In this document: piece after piece, positions 9,790 through 20,479 of the stretch
Layout: every line of letters begins with the position of its first letter
Numbering within the stretch: position 1 is the first letter of the stretch
The notes under the pieces: generated by a model
Told to the model about the DNA's origin: nothing
What the model saw: the letters and a program-made list of their open reading frames with translations, nothing else
Database searches by the model: none
Program-made: the position numbers and the translations under genes
NCBI GenBank assembly: GCA_000447185.1
Contig: KE647270.1
Location: forward strand, 1-24,723
DNA length: 24,723 bases
Source of the DNA: Vairimorpha apis BRL 01
Lineage: Eukaryota > Microsporidia > Nosematidae
Direction: 5' to 3'

Positions 9790-9905
9790 TTTATTTAAAA
9801 TTTGTTTATTGTTTCCTCCATGTCGTTTTTATAATCTCTCATAAGCCTCTCTGAAGTTTGTGTAGAGGTCGTGTTCTAATAAAGTATATCTTTTCTAGAA
9901 AGGAA
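9790..9905 (-). pseudogene. Orphan coding-like relic, possibly retroelement-derived
   Basis: A GC-richer island reads on the minus strand as EHDLYTNFREAYERL, a stop, then KRHGGNNKQIL. The codon composition differs from the A/T spacers on both sides and resembles the retrotransposon relics. No matching block was seen in the other copies in this window, so it may come from the N-terminal region of an element that is not otherwise preserved, inserted on the opposite strand, or from an unrelated dead gene. Confidence 0.3.
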
Positions 9906-9952
9906 ATATAATAGAATTTAAATTAACACAAATTAAAATAATAATTTAAATA

Positions 9953-9976
9953 AATAAATTAAATAATAAATTAAAT
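9953..9976 (+). repeat. 12-bp tandem direct repeat, two units
   Basis: AATAAATTAAAT occurs twice back to back, within a longer stretch of imperfect TAAAT-type repetition (about 9938-9980). It is low-complexity DNA upstream of retrotransposon copy A. Confidence 0.6.
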
Positions 9977-11439
9977 AATGTGGTAGTTATGTTACTATTT
10001 AAAGCTATTTAAATTAACATAAATAGTGTGTTAAGTTGTTATATTTTATTTTTATACTTTCTATGTTTATTTTGAAATTATAAAAATTTTTAAATATTAC
10101 GATAATTAAATATTTATGGTTTTTAATAGAGACAAAGAAAAGCAATTAGAAGCAACAAAACATAAGTTAAAACAGCTATTGTAGCGAACACAAGAAACAT
10201 GACAAACATATCTGTTAAGTGTACTGAGAAAAAGTTTAGTATTTTCACTCTCTCCTTTTCTCTAGATTCACTTTTAACAAGTATCTAGTCTTTAAAGGAG
10301 AAGAACTTCAACAATTATTTCAAGCATTTCTTAATAAATTTGGTAAGATGTCTAGAAAAGGATTGAGAAATATTCATGTTGTCTTTTGTGCAAGATTTTA
10401 ATCTGATCATATGGTCGAGGATTTTATGATAAGAGCAAAAAAGCTCCTTGCTAGCGATAGTGGGAAACAATGCTAATATATTTATAAAAATTGAACCCTA
10501 ATAAAAGAAGTAAAGTCGAAAGTAAAATGAAAGAAAAGATTATTCTTTCACGAATACTATCTAAATGGAAATGATAAAATTGTTAAAGAAAATCTTGCAA
10601 TCCGTAAATTTACAACGTGGAAGATATGGAAAAAACAAGGAAAATATCATTTACAAATGTAGACTCAAAAAAAAATTGATGCAAACTTTATCACAGTTGA
10701 GAAATAATTTTAGAAATAGCACAGATACTTCAAGCAGTACAAATTGTCTAAAAAAATCCTGTCAGATAGTTAGACCTTTAGTATTTAAGTATGTATTTTG
10801 AAAAAAATCTCTTTATTCGAAGACAAAGTTAATCTTATTGAAAAGATGAGGGCATTTGAAAGTCTATTCGTTGAATAAATAGCAAAAACGAAGAAAAGCA
10901 TTCGCGAAGTAAATATGCTTCATGTTTAAAGTATTTTACATCTAAAGCAATAACCAATTTCACCGAAAAAATTGTCTGTTTTTTTTGAAAAAGCTTAAGG
11001 TTTTTAACCGACACCGAATATATAGGAAGCAGAACGAAGAATTTACATTTATAGAAGTTGTTTTTGTAAAAAACTAAGTGAGCTCAGGTAAATACACAAA
11101 ATATAAAAAACTAGATATTTATGCTTTTTAGGTTCAACTATGTGGAACAACATGGATAAAAATATAAAAATAACTTTGAGTAATATTTTTCTAAATTCTT
11201 TTATGATACCGGTGAACAAATTAACTTTTTATTATTCTTAAATTTGTTGAGTTTGTTAAATATCTGTATAATTGGAAAGTAATTGATTGTGATGAAATGA
11301 ACAATTTTTCGGTCAAAAAGTATGAAGTATTACATCCATTTATATATGAAAAAATAAAGTTGGTTTGTTTAAATGGAAAGCAATTAGAAAAATTATTTTA
11401 TAAAGATTTGACATATTAAACTTTAAAGGAACGCATAAA

Positions 11440-12060
11440 CGGTATAGTGACTTCAGTCTATCACTTGTATGTCTAATTTTTATAAATTAACTAAAAAAAC
11501 GTAACCAAGATTATGCAACTAATAGTTAAGAAAGTAAATTAGTGTCTTAAAACCATATGGGTACAGTTAGACAGGTAAGAGGAGCTAGGGAATAAGCTAT
11601 GATCAATATAGAAAACAATAAAGAACTTGGGAACATGCTGAATATAATTTGGATTGATGTTAGGAAAACATACGACTTAATAGAACACTCTTACTTACTT
11701 AAATATATATGAAATTCGAATATCTCTAAATAAATAGAGATTTTTTTTCAAACTACGAGCAAGAAATGACATATTGAGTTAAAATCATGATTGGAAATAA
11801 TTATTAAGAAACAAATTAGAAGGTTAATTTTGTATAGAGACCTGCTATCACCCCTATTGTTTGTACTTTGTATGAATCAATTAAATAAAAAACTAAGCTC
11901 GGATATCCTAGCCTAACCTAAATCAATAAATAATTACATTACCAATCATTTACCCTTTATTGACGACTTTAAAAATCCTGACAAAATCCGAATAAAACAT
12001 TAACTTATAATCGAAAAAACTAAGAAATTCTTTTTGAATATAATACTTGAGGTTAACCGT
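11440..12060 (+). pseudogene. Reverse transcriptase domain relic (copy A)
   Basis: RT blocks occur in the canonical order across several frames. SITCMSNFYKLTKK lies at about 11455-11500 (the motif-1 region of R2-type RTs). GTVRQVRGARE then precedes motif A, WIDVRKTYD (Asp codon at 11656-11658). Motif B shows as LLSPLLFVLCM-like sequence around 11842-11875, split by a frame change. Motif C, FIDD, is retained at 11956-11967 with both catalytic Asp codons. The regions between are interrupted by stops, so the enzyme is dead despite the conserved catalytic triad positions. All blocks fit the RT of RLE-bearing non-LTR elements. Confidence 0.75.
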
Positions 12061-12789
12061 GAAAAATCAGCAGTTAATGTACAAGTTGTTTAAATGACAT
12101 AGTTGTACTATAAGGGCATCATTAATACAAATTATTAAGTATCCCCGATTTGTATTTAATATAATCAAAGGCGAGATACTATCAATAATGTAAAAGATAT
12201 TCAAAACAGACTTAATAAAAAGAACATGATATGAGCGATCAATGAGCATGCGATATAGGTAATGAATTTATATATTAGATTAGTAAAACTTAAACCAAAT
12301 GATTTTAAAAGACCTTGATCACGATATCTAATAAGTAATCATCAGATACAATGTTCATTTGCAATCAATATGAAAAGCAGTTATTTAAACTGAGAGCTAA
12401 AATTAGAGGAGACTTTGTAAATATTAAACACAAAGTGAGACATACCATTTACAATATTACGGTGTCTAGACAAATCAAGAAATATTCTTTTAAGACGGAG
12501 GTTATTCATAAATAGAAGAAGGAAACTTTTTTTAAATAGCGTTGATATAAAGATATCTTAAAATAAAGTATAGTTTGAAGTGAGACATATCTCTAAAAAA
12601 ACTAGTAAATTTACAAAAAATAATCTGTTCAACGAATATTGAAAAAATTCATTCATTTTAAGTTGTTAAAAATAAGAAAACATGATCTGTTAAACATTAA
12701 TTTTCCTCTACATGCAGTACATAAAGAAATAATCAGGACATATCTGAAGCAATATTTTGCTTTCTACAAGATAGAAATATCTTTTTGGG

Positions 12790-13440
12790 CAAGAAAGGCT
12801 ATGGTCTCATTGCAGGTCACATAGAAGGACAATAAACCATTAACCATCAGATTTGAATGTGTGTTAGATTTTGACTATATAAGACGATATAAGAAGTAGC
12901 TAGGTGTATACATCCTTTACTTGCAGAAAATATAATTAAAAAAATCAAAAACCATTCCGTACTAGAGGTAATGGATAATGATCAAGCAGAGAACAGAATT
13001 TTACTCGGTTGATTGCTGACATAAGGGTCAGTCATAATAAACCTGATGAAATTAGTCTACAAAAAAAGGATATTCTTATAGATGAAGTTAGAATAATTAA
13101 TCGAGATCGACTTTATTAAAAGAAATTAAAAATTGTGTAAATATGACCTACTTATTAATGAGGTTGGTAACTTACATAAATATTAAACGAAAATACTACA
13201 ATACGTAATGAAAAAAAAGCAATGATGACTGAATACAAAAAAACATATTAAAAAGCTCAAAATCTAAAAAAACCTCTAAGAAAATTCAAACAAACCAGAG
13301 ATATATTTAGAATCGTTAGTTCTAAAAAAAACTTTAGAGTCTATTTCTTTAAATCGAAGCAAGGACACGATTGGTGTGAAGCTGAAAAAAATGATATTAA
13401 AGATGCAGTAGAAAAACTGTTCATTCAAAAACCATTTTGA
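12790..13440 (+). pseudogene. Zinc knuckle and endonuclease relic (copy A)
   Basis: The knuckle begins WSHCRSHRRTINH at about 12800: the first Cys is now Trp, so metal binding is lost. Block HSVLEVMDNDQAENR (about 12955-13000) and the endonuclease core NKPDEISLQKKDILIDEVRI (13036-13092) follow, with Lys-Pro-Asp and the later Asp-Glu still readable. The C-terminal SLVLKKTLESISLNRSKD block runs across a further frame change. The relic corresponds block for block to the intact domain at 8819-9415. Confidence 0.7.
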
Positions 13441-13607
13441 AAGTAATATAATTGAGAAGGCGAACCCAAAAAGCATTGAAAACAAAATGCCCCAATATCA
13501 TACAAATAAAAAAGGAAATAATAATGAACAAATAATTAATCTCAATGGCAAATATGATATTTACAGTTAAACAGAAATGAATTAAATAAATATAAAACAC
13601 AATAAAT

Positions 13608-13943
13608 TATAATTATTTAAATTATATTTATATATTAAAATTTTAAATTTTTATACATAAATAATTTTCAATTTAAAAACTTTTAATGTAATTATTTTAT
13701 TTATATTTTTATATTATCTTTATTTAAACATAAACGATTCGTAATCAAATATTTAGAAGATCATTTTTATTTAGACTTTGTGTTTAAAACATAAACTTAC
13801 TTGTATATACTTTAATTCAACAGTAATTGTTGATGATTTATAGCATACCTTAAAATAAAATTATTATTACTTATATTTATGTTTGTGCTTAATTCTATCG
13901 TTAATTTTAGTTTTTTGTTCTAGAATATTTAGAAAATGACATT
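13608..13943. other. A/T-rich 3' flank of copy A
   Basis: There is no gene. The stretch is homologous to 15720-16079 (for example shared ATTCTATCGTTAATTTTAG and the final AGAATATTTAGAAAATGACA), so it belongs to the long direct repeat and not to the transposon itself. Confidence 0.6.
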
Positions 13944-13963
13944 NNNNNNNNNNNNNNNNNNNN
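13944..13963. other. Assembly gap (20 N)
   Basis: Exactly 20 undetermined bases separate two sequences that are each other's copies. The length is probably a placeholder rather than a measured distance. Confidence 0.98.
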
Positions 13964-15719
13964 ATTTGTACTTTGTATAAATCTATTAAACAAGAAACTA
14001 AGCTCGAATATCCTAACCTTACCTAAATTAATAAAATAATTACATTCAAATCACTTACACTTTATTGACGATTTTTAAATCTGGCAAACTCCGAATAAAA
14101 CATTATGTTAATAAATGAAGAAACTAATAAATTCTTTTTGAATATAATACTTGAGGTTAACCGTGAAAAATCAGCAGTTAATGTACAGGTTGTTTAAATG
14201 ACATAGTTGTACTATAAGGGCATCATTAATACAAATTATTAAGTATCCCCGATTTGTATTTAATATAATCAAAGGCGAGATACTATCAATAATGTAAAAG
14301 ATATTCAAAACAGACTTAATAAAAAGAACATGATATGAGCGATCAATGAGCATGCGATATAGGTAATGAATTTACATATTAGATTAGTAAAACTTAAATT
14401 AAATGATTTTAAAAGACTTTGATCACGATTTCCAATAAGTAATTATTAGATACAATGTTCATTTCAACCAGTATAAAAAGCAGTTATTTATATTTAGAGC
14501 TAAAATTAGAGGAATCTTTGTAAATATTAAACACAAAGTGAGACATACCATTTACAATATTACAGTGTCTAGACAAATCAAGAAATATTCTTTAAGACGG
14601 AAGATTATTCAAAAATATAAGAAGAAAACTTTTTTTAAATAGCGTTGATATAAAAATATCTTAAAATAAAGTATAGTTTAAAGTGAAACATATCTCTAAA
14701 AAAACTAGTAAATTTACAAAAAATAATCTATTCAACTAAATTGAAAAAAAACCATTCATTTTAAGTTGTTAAAAATAAGAAAACATGATCTGTTAAGCAT
14801 TAATTTTCCTCTAAATGCCTTATTAAAAAAGAAATATATGTCTGAAATTTAAATAATTTCGCGCTTTCTAAAAGATAGAAATCTTTTTCTTGAACAAGAA
14901 ATGCTCTGTCCTCATTGCAGGTCACATAGAAGGACAATAATCCATTTACCATCAGATTTAAACGTGTGTTAGATTTTGACTATATAAGACGATAAAACGA
15001 GGTGGCTAGGTGTATACATCCTTTACTTGCAGAAAATATAATTAAAAAAACATAAAAAATCAATAACCATTCCGTACTATAGGTAATGGATAATGATCAA
15101 GCAGAGAACAGAATTTTACTCGGTTGATTGCTGACATAAGGGTCAGTCATAATAAACCTGATATAATTAGTCTACAAAAAAACGGATATTTTTATAGATG
15201 AAGTTAGAATATTTAATTGAATCGACTTTATTAAAAGAAATTAAAAATTGTGTAAATATGACCTACTTGTTAATGAGATTGGTAATTTACATAAATATAA
15301 ACGAAAATACTACAATACGTAATGAAAAAAAAGCAATGGTGACTGAATACAAAAAAACATATTAAAAAGCTCAAAATCTAAAAAAACCTCTAAGAAAATT
15401 CAAACAAACCAGATATATATTTAGAATCGTTAGTTCTAAAAAAACTTTAGAGTCTATTTCTTTAAATCGAAGCAAGGACACGATTGGTGTGAAGCTGAAA
15501 AAAATGATATTAAAGATGCAGTAGAAAAACTGTTCATTCAAAAACCATTTTGAAAGTAATATTATTGAAGAGGCGAAGCCAAAAAGTATTGAAAACAAAA
15601 TGTCCCAATATCATACAAATAAAAAAGAAAATGATAATGAACAAATAATTAATCTCAATAGTAAATATAATATTATCAATTAAACAGAAATGAATTAAAT
15701 AAATATAAATACAATAAAT
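13964..15719 (+). mobile_element. Degenerate R2-like retrotransposon, copy B (5' part missing at gap)
   Basis: The copy begins inside RT motif B (FVLCINLLN-like) and shows motif C FIDD at 14061-14072. A zinc knuckle at about 14906-14980 keeps its first CPHC, which copy A has lost. The KPD core of the endonuclease is at about 15145. The SKKTLESISL block is at about 15440, and the 3' end is at ATACAATAAAT (15709-15719). It shares many of copy A's stops and frameshifts, so both descend from an already dead element, or they are two haplotypes of one. It is not functional. Confidence 0.8.
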
Positions 15720-16079
15720 AATAACTTTTTAAATTAAATAAAAATTTTTAAATTTAAATTATATTTTTATATTAAAAATTTTACTTTTTATACATAAATA
15801 GTTTTCAATTTAAAATTTTCAAATTTCAGTATGTTGTCTATATATAGATATCATCTTTATTTAAACATAAATGATTCGTAAATCAAATATTCTAGAGCAT
15901 TATTTTCATTCAAACTACATATTAAATATATTAGCTTGTATATAATTAAATTAAACATTGATTAGTGATGTATTACAGCATACCTTTGCACGAAATTATT
16001 ATTACTTATATTTATGTTTATGCTTAATTCTATCGTTAATTTTAGTTTTTTTGTTCTAGAATATTTAGAAAATGACATT
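13965..16079 (+). repeat. Long direct repeat, right unit, starting at the scaffold gap
   Basis: This is the counterpart of 11860-13943. Similarity begins one base after the N run and ends at 16079, the position equivalent to the base just before the gap. It includes copy B of the retrotransposon and its A/T-rich 3' flank (15720-16079). Confidence 0.85.
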
Positions 16080-16937
16080 TAAATAATAATTAAATTTTAT
16101 TTATTCGACTACATTTAAATATACAATAGATTATATAATAAAAATTATAAAAAAGAAAGAAGGTTCAATAATAAAATATAAACATTGTGTAAAACTAACG
16201 ACAAAATACATTATTTAAAAATTATTAAAAATATTTATAGCATGTAAATAAAATTTATTTTAAGATTTAAATTATTTATTAAACATAGAACCTAGTTTAC
16301 AATTATTGTAAAAATGATCTAATTATAATCTATAATTATAATGTAACAATGTTAAAATTTAATTTTAATTAACTATTAATATAATTATGTAATAGTATAT
16401 ATTTCATTTATGAAAATTAATTCTTTATAACATAAGTTTTGTAAATTAAAATATAACGACTTATGTCTCCAACATTTTTATTAAATTTGATCTGATTAAA
16501 AAAACTTAATACAAATAGGAAAGTATAAAAAAACTTTTGTAATAAAATGAGCACTTAAACATTAGCGTAAATTTCTAAAAAAAATTTGTTTTTATCTCTT
16601 TTATTAATATCAGTATTATATTTACAATTGTAAATATAAGCTCAAAAATTAATAGTTAACTAAAGTATTAAAAATGTGTGATATTTAATAAAATAGATGT
16701 TTAAATAAAAAAATAATTACCAAAATAAGAGTAAAAATCAAACATAGTACAATTTACGTTTATTAAAAAATTTTAAACTTTATTAAAATTTAACATATAT
16801 GTAGATTATAATAAATGTTGAACTTGTTTATAATATAATCATCAGATTGCTAAATTTAATACTTAAAGAAAAAACCACAAGATATATAATTGTTCTTAAT
16901 ATGCTTAAATAGATAATACTTAACAATAATAATATTT
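16080..16937. other. A/T-rich spacer
   Basis: No coding frame, RNA gene or repeat unit is evident between the long direct repeat and the LRR gene. Confidence 0.5.
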
Positions 16938-17090
16938 TTAATCAATTTCCAATCTATAACTCATTTTCCTTTTAAGTTCATCAATACCTGAAATAGGATT
17001 ATCTCTTAAGTTAAGATAATCAAGTCTACTTAAAAAATTAAATAATTTAATAGATATATTTTTTAAATTATTACTTCTTAAATTTAATGC
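16938..17090 (-). pseudogene. Severed C-terminal LRRs of the LRR gene
   Basis: Directly after the stop of the LRR frame (TAA at 17091-17093), the same frame stays open for about 50 codons to TAA at 16938-16940. It contains ALNLRSNNLKNISIKLFN and LDYLNLRDNPISGIDEL, two further LRRs and a short capping segment. The TAA occupies the position held by Lys or Tyr in the equivalent earlier repeats (ECRKLKTL, KCMKLYRL). A nonsense mutation therefore removed the natural C-terminus. Confidence 0.7.
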
Positions 17091-17846
17091 TTATAATTTT
17101 CTACATTTAAAAAGATTTTCTGAAAAAATAGAAATTCTATTATATGATAAATCTAAATCTTCTAAATTTTCTAAATTGCCGATCAGATCAGGTATGTTTA
17201 ATATTTGATTATGATCTAAATCTAAGTTTTGTAATGATATAATTTTACAAATAAAATTAAAATTTGATATTAAATTATTAGATAAAGATAAAGTTTTTAA
17301 TTTTCTACATTCTGATAATTTTTCCGGCAAAATTGATATTTTGTTACATGTTAATTTAATACTTTTTAAATTCTCTAAGTTATTAATATTACTTGGTATC
17401 TCTAAGATTTGATTAAATTCTAAATTCAAATATTCTAATGATTTAATATTACAAATATAATTAAAATTTACAATTAAATTATTTGATAAACATAAACGAT
17501 ATAATTTCATACACTTAGAAAGTGCCTTTGGTATAAACGAAATATTGTTATTCAATAATTTTAAACTTCTTAAATTTTCTAAATTATCAATATTACTTGG
17601 TATCTCTAAGATTTGATTAAATTCTAAATTCAAATTTTCTAATGATTTAATATAACAAATAGAATCAAAATTTGTTAAAAAATTATACGATAAAATTAGA
17701 AATTTTAAATTTTTTAAGTTAGAAATGCTATTAGTAATATTTGTAATTTTATTAAATTTGAAACTTAAAGTTCTTAAATTAACTAATTCATTAATAAAAT
17801 CAAGTAATATCTTAAGTTTATTATTATTAATATATAAACTTTCCAT
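17091..17846 (-). CDS. Leucine-rich-repeat protein, 251 aa, truncated at both ends
   Basis: About eleven LRRs of 22-23 residues follow the pattern LxxLxLxxNxIxxIPxxIxxLxN (for example SLENLNLEFNQILEIPSNID). LRRs form curved protein-binding scaffolds, and the IP-containing form resembles Ras-suppressor/PIRL-type repeats. The binding partner is unknown. Residues 68-251 are built from a 68-residue, three-LRR super-repeat (68-135, 136-203, 204 onward). The frame is open upstream of the first Met as far as 17954 and encodes clear LRR sequence there (LILNFNYISIIPTSLTKFQ), so the Met at 17846 is only the first available Met, not the true start. An in-frame TAA ends the frame early. Without the upstream leader the product would be cytoplasmic. 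LRR families are large in some microsporidia. Confidence 0.8.
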   Translation of the reverse strand: MESLYINNNKLKILLDFINELVNLRTLSFKFNKITNITNSISNLKNLKFLILSYNFLTNFDSICYIKSLENLNLEFNQILEIPSNIDNLENLRSLKLLNNNISFIPKALSKCMKLYRLCLSNNLIVNFNYICNIKSLEYLNLEFNQILEIPSNINNLENLKSIKLTCNKISILPEKLSECRKLKTLSLSNNLISNFNFICKIISLQNLDLDHNQILNIPDLIGNLENLEDLDLSYNRISIFSENLFKCRKL

Positions 17847-18080
17847 ATTTTGAAACTTTGTTAAAGATGTAGGAATTATAGATATATAATTGAAATTTAA
17901 AATAAGATGTTTTGTGTTATATTGACAACATCCTTCAAATATCTGACTTATTTTTTATTTTTTAATCTTTTAAAACATAAATCAAATGTTAGATGATCCT
18001 TGATCGAAATCACAATCATAACTTCCTCGAACAAGTATCAAATTATAACTTATAAAGTAAACATATTTAGCATTAATGCT
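17847..18080 (-). pseudogene. Eroded N-terminal region of the LRR gene
   Basis: The LRR frame continues upstream without Met to about 17954 (KKISQIFEGCCQYNTKHL, then LRR sequence). Further upstream, coding-like pieces appear in other frames: CFKRLKNKK (about 17955-17985), and before it LVRGSYDCDFDQGSSN (about 17990-18036), preceded by a hydrophobic stretch that could be a signal peptide. At least two indels are needed to join these. The picture is an originally secreted LRR protein whose 5' end has decayed, or has been damaged by sequencing indels. Confidence 0.45.
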
Positions 18081-19394
18081 AACATAAGAATATTTTTACT
18101 ACAGCTTTTATTATTAATGGGTAAGTAAGAAAATTCTATTTTCATATAATATGTTAAATAAAAAATAGATATTCAACAAATTAGCAAATTTAAATTATTG
18201 TGAAATAAGTATTTTAGTATTGTAATATTAAAAATGTTTATAATTGTATGTTTCAAATTTTGACATGTTAAATAATGATATTATTGACAGATTTGTTATA
18301 AAAATTTAAATTATTTTTTAATTTATATTTTATAAATAAGTTTAATATAAAATAATTAAGTCCACCAAATGTTAAATTTTTATTAAAAATATGTAACAAT
18401 TTTATTTAAATTAAAAACATAAATATTTTAGTATCAAGTTATTTTAAAAATAATTAAAAATAATAAATTATGATAGTTACAATTTTTGACAGGTAAAGTT
18501 TTATTTTTGCATATGTAAACATATTGTTTTTATAGTTTTTAATAAATACTAAAATTTGTTACAAGAAGTAGATTTCAAAATTTATTTTTTTCAATAACTT
18601 ACAAATATACATTTGAAATGTTGAATTTCTTATGTATTATAAAGAAATTGTTTTTTTATTTAATAAAAATTTTCAAATTATACATATGTTTTTTAATTTG
18701 TTTAAAGAAAAAAATTAGTTTAAGATTTTTTTTGTATAATTATATGTGCTAATTTTTTTAAACTTTAAACTTAAATTAATAATTAACGTTAAAATAATAT
18801 TTAGTTAAAATAAATGCAAAAAAAATTAATTTGAATATTTATATGTCAATAATATAGACTTTTATAAAAAAGACGAAACTTATATTGAAGTACAAAACAA
18901 GATAATATTTTATTGAAAGTTTAAAAATATAAAAACAATTTTTAACAAAAATATATTTATACAGCTTGATTAATAGTAAATTGATAATTTTTATATTTCT
19001 TAATTTTTGTGCATAAACCATAATTATAATAAAAACTATTGTTTTTAAATTAAATGTAATGTTAATATAAAATTTAAAAAAATCGATTTAACTTTTACGA
19101 CTATAAAAATTGTAAAACAAAAAATATTATTTTTATTCAATTTAAAATCTATATCAATATGTTTTCTCTAATCTTTTATTTATAACTTTTAATAGAATAT
19201 TTTAATCAAATATTTTAACTTACAAAAAGTTTTCAAGATACACACAAATTTAGAATTGTATATATGATTGATAAAATAAATCTTATATGATATTTAAAAC
19301 AAAAATCAATTTATTAAAAAAAATGTTTAATTTCGAGATTTTTAATCATAATGTAAATTTTATCTTAAAATAACATTTACATATCTAGTTAAAT
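18081..19394. other. A/T-rich spacer
   Basis: This stretch has a long low-complexity A/T composition. A 60-codon minus-strand frame at 18839-19021 is within the length expected by chance in such DNA and has no recognisable feature. Confidence 0.5.
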
Positions 19395-20479
19395 GTGTAA
19401 AAAAGACAAAGAAAGAGCTGAAATTACTAAATCAAAAATCAACTAAATCAGTTCGTAATTCAAAAATAATTAAAGGGGATAAATGTCCATTATAAATCTA
19501 AAATTTTACAATTTGTTGCCTCTGTGGATGATATTCTTAGAGATGTGTAAGCTTCTGTAAAAGATTGACCAGGAGAGGGTTTAGGTCCATTCTAAGCAGA
19601 TGGAGACAGATCCATAGAAAAGATAGGCAGATATTAAAAATATTATTATGATAAATTTAAGACGAAAATATTTGAAACTTTGTTTAAAACAAATAGCTAA
19701 AAGGACTTTTTTGTATACATCAGGGGAAAATATTGGCGTAAGAAGGTCTAAAGTGGAAGACAGCAGAAAACGAGTTAAATCGTAAGAAGGCTTTTTTTCA
19801 CTACCTCCTTGCAAAAATCTGGCTTAAATTTTAAAGTAAAAAACAAAATTCATGAACACATGAAAGGAACTTTGAAAATTGTTGATTACAAGTGTTAACT
19901 TTGCCAAAAAGGTAGATTCTGAGAAGATAGAGATGTTAAACGAAGCGATAAAAAATTTTTAAAAACCCATTCCATGACAGATATGAATGAAGTATGCTGC
20001 TAGAATTTTGCAGGCCGTACAGCTATCATACAAAAGCCTGACAGTGAAACAGGCACTAAAAAGTGCATGGCAAGAGAGTATAAATAAAAAGATAATCAAT
20101 CTTAACGCCAGAGTAGCCTTATGTCTAAATTAAAAACGTTTGCGCTTCTGTAAAATGGAAAGATCTTAAGGATGCGAAACGGATTATAAAATCATATAGT
20201 CTTATGTTGGATGTTTTAATAGATCTCTTAAAAATAATTTCCAACTTTTCTGACAGATGAATTGTTAACGGTGATAAGATTAACAAGTATGAGAAATAAA
20301 AACTTTACAGAAGAGAAAATGCAAAATTTGATTTTTATTGAAGTAAATTTTACAAAGAAAACAGATGAACCTCATAGGATTTTCAATTTATTTTTAAAGA
20401 AGATTTATTCAATTTATAAAGATTTGTACACTATTATTAAAGACATATTTTATATGATATACAACTAGTGAAATTGTTT

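Larger units (their letters stand above)
10125..13607 (+). mobile_element. Degenerate near-full-length R2-like retrotransposon, copy A
   Basis: This relic of about 3.5 kb is full of stops and frameshifts but keeps the element's order. An N-terminal region starts near 10125 (RDKEKQLEATKHKL), matching the start of the relic at 19395 (KDKERAEITKSKI). A weak block ILQAVQ lies at about 10713. The RT spans about 11440-12060, a zinc knuckle lies at about 12795-12870, the endonuclease core is at 13036-13086, and the C-terminal SLVLKKTLESISL-type block is at about 13310-13360. The 3' end is at AACACAATAAAT (13596-13607). Most changes look like drift toward A and T plus single-base indels. It cannot encode a protein. 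Confidence 0.8.
11860..13943 (+). repeat. Long direct repeat, left unit, ending at the scaffold gap
   Basis: This 2.08-kb segment (3' half of copy A plus 336 bp of 3' flank) is repeated at 13965-16079. Similarity runs up to the last base before the N run. By hand count, identity is about 94% over 12056-12480, with small indels elsewhere. See the findings for the unmerged-overlap explanation. Confidence 0.85.

Noticed and set aside
12067..12249. Identical 60-codon minus-strand frames here and at 14171-14353
   Set aside because: They are antisense to the decayed RT. Their identity follows from the nearly identical tract in the two repeat units and is not evidence of coding.
13276..13485. Minus-strand frames here and at 15371-15598 with a hydrophobic start
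   Set aside because: They are antisense to the C-terminal block of the element ORF (SLVLKKTLESISL on the plus strand), and the two copies differ in reading frame end.
18839..19021. 60-codon minus-strand frame, hydrophobic and Lys-rich
   Set aside because: Its length is expected by chance in this composition; it has no partner, no coding-like extension in other frames and no motif.
19581..19814. 77-codon minus-strand frame
   Set aside because: It is antisense to the N-terminal region of the fourth retrotransposon copy, whose plus-strand pieces match the family.
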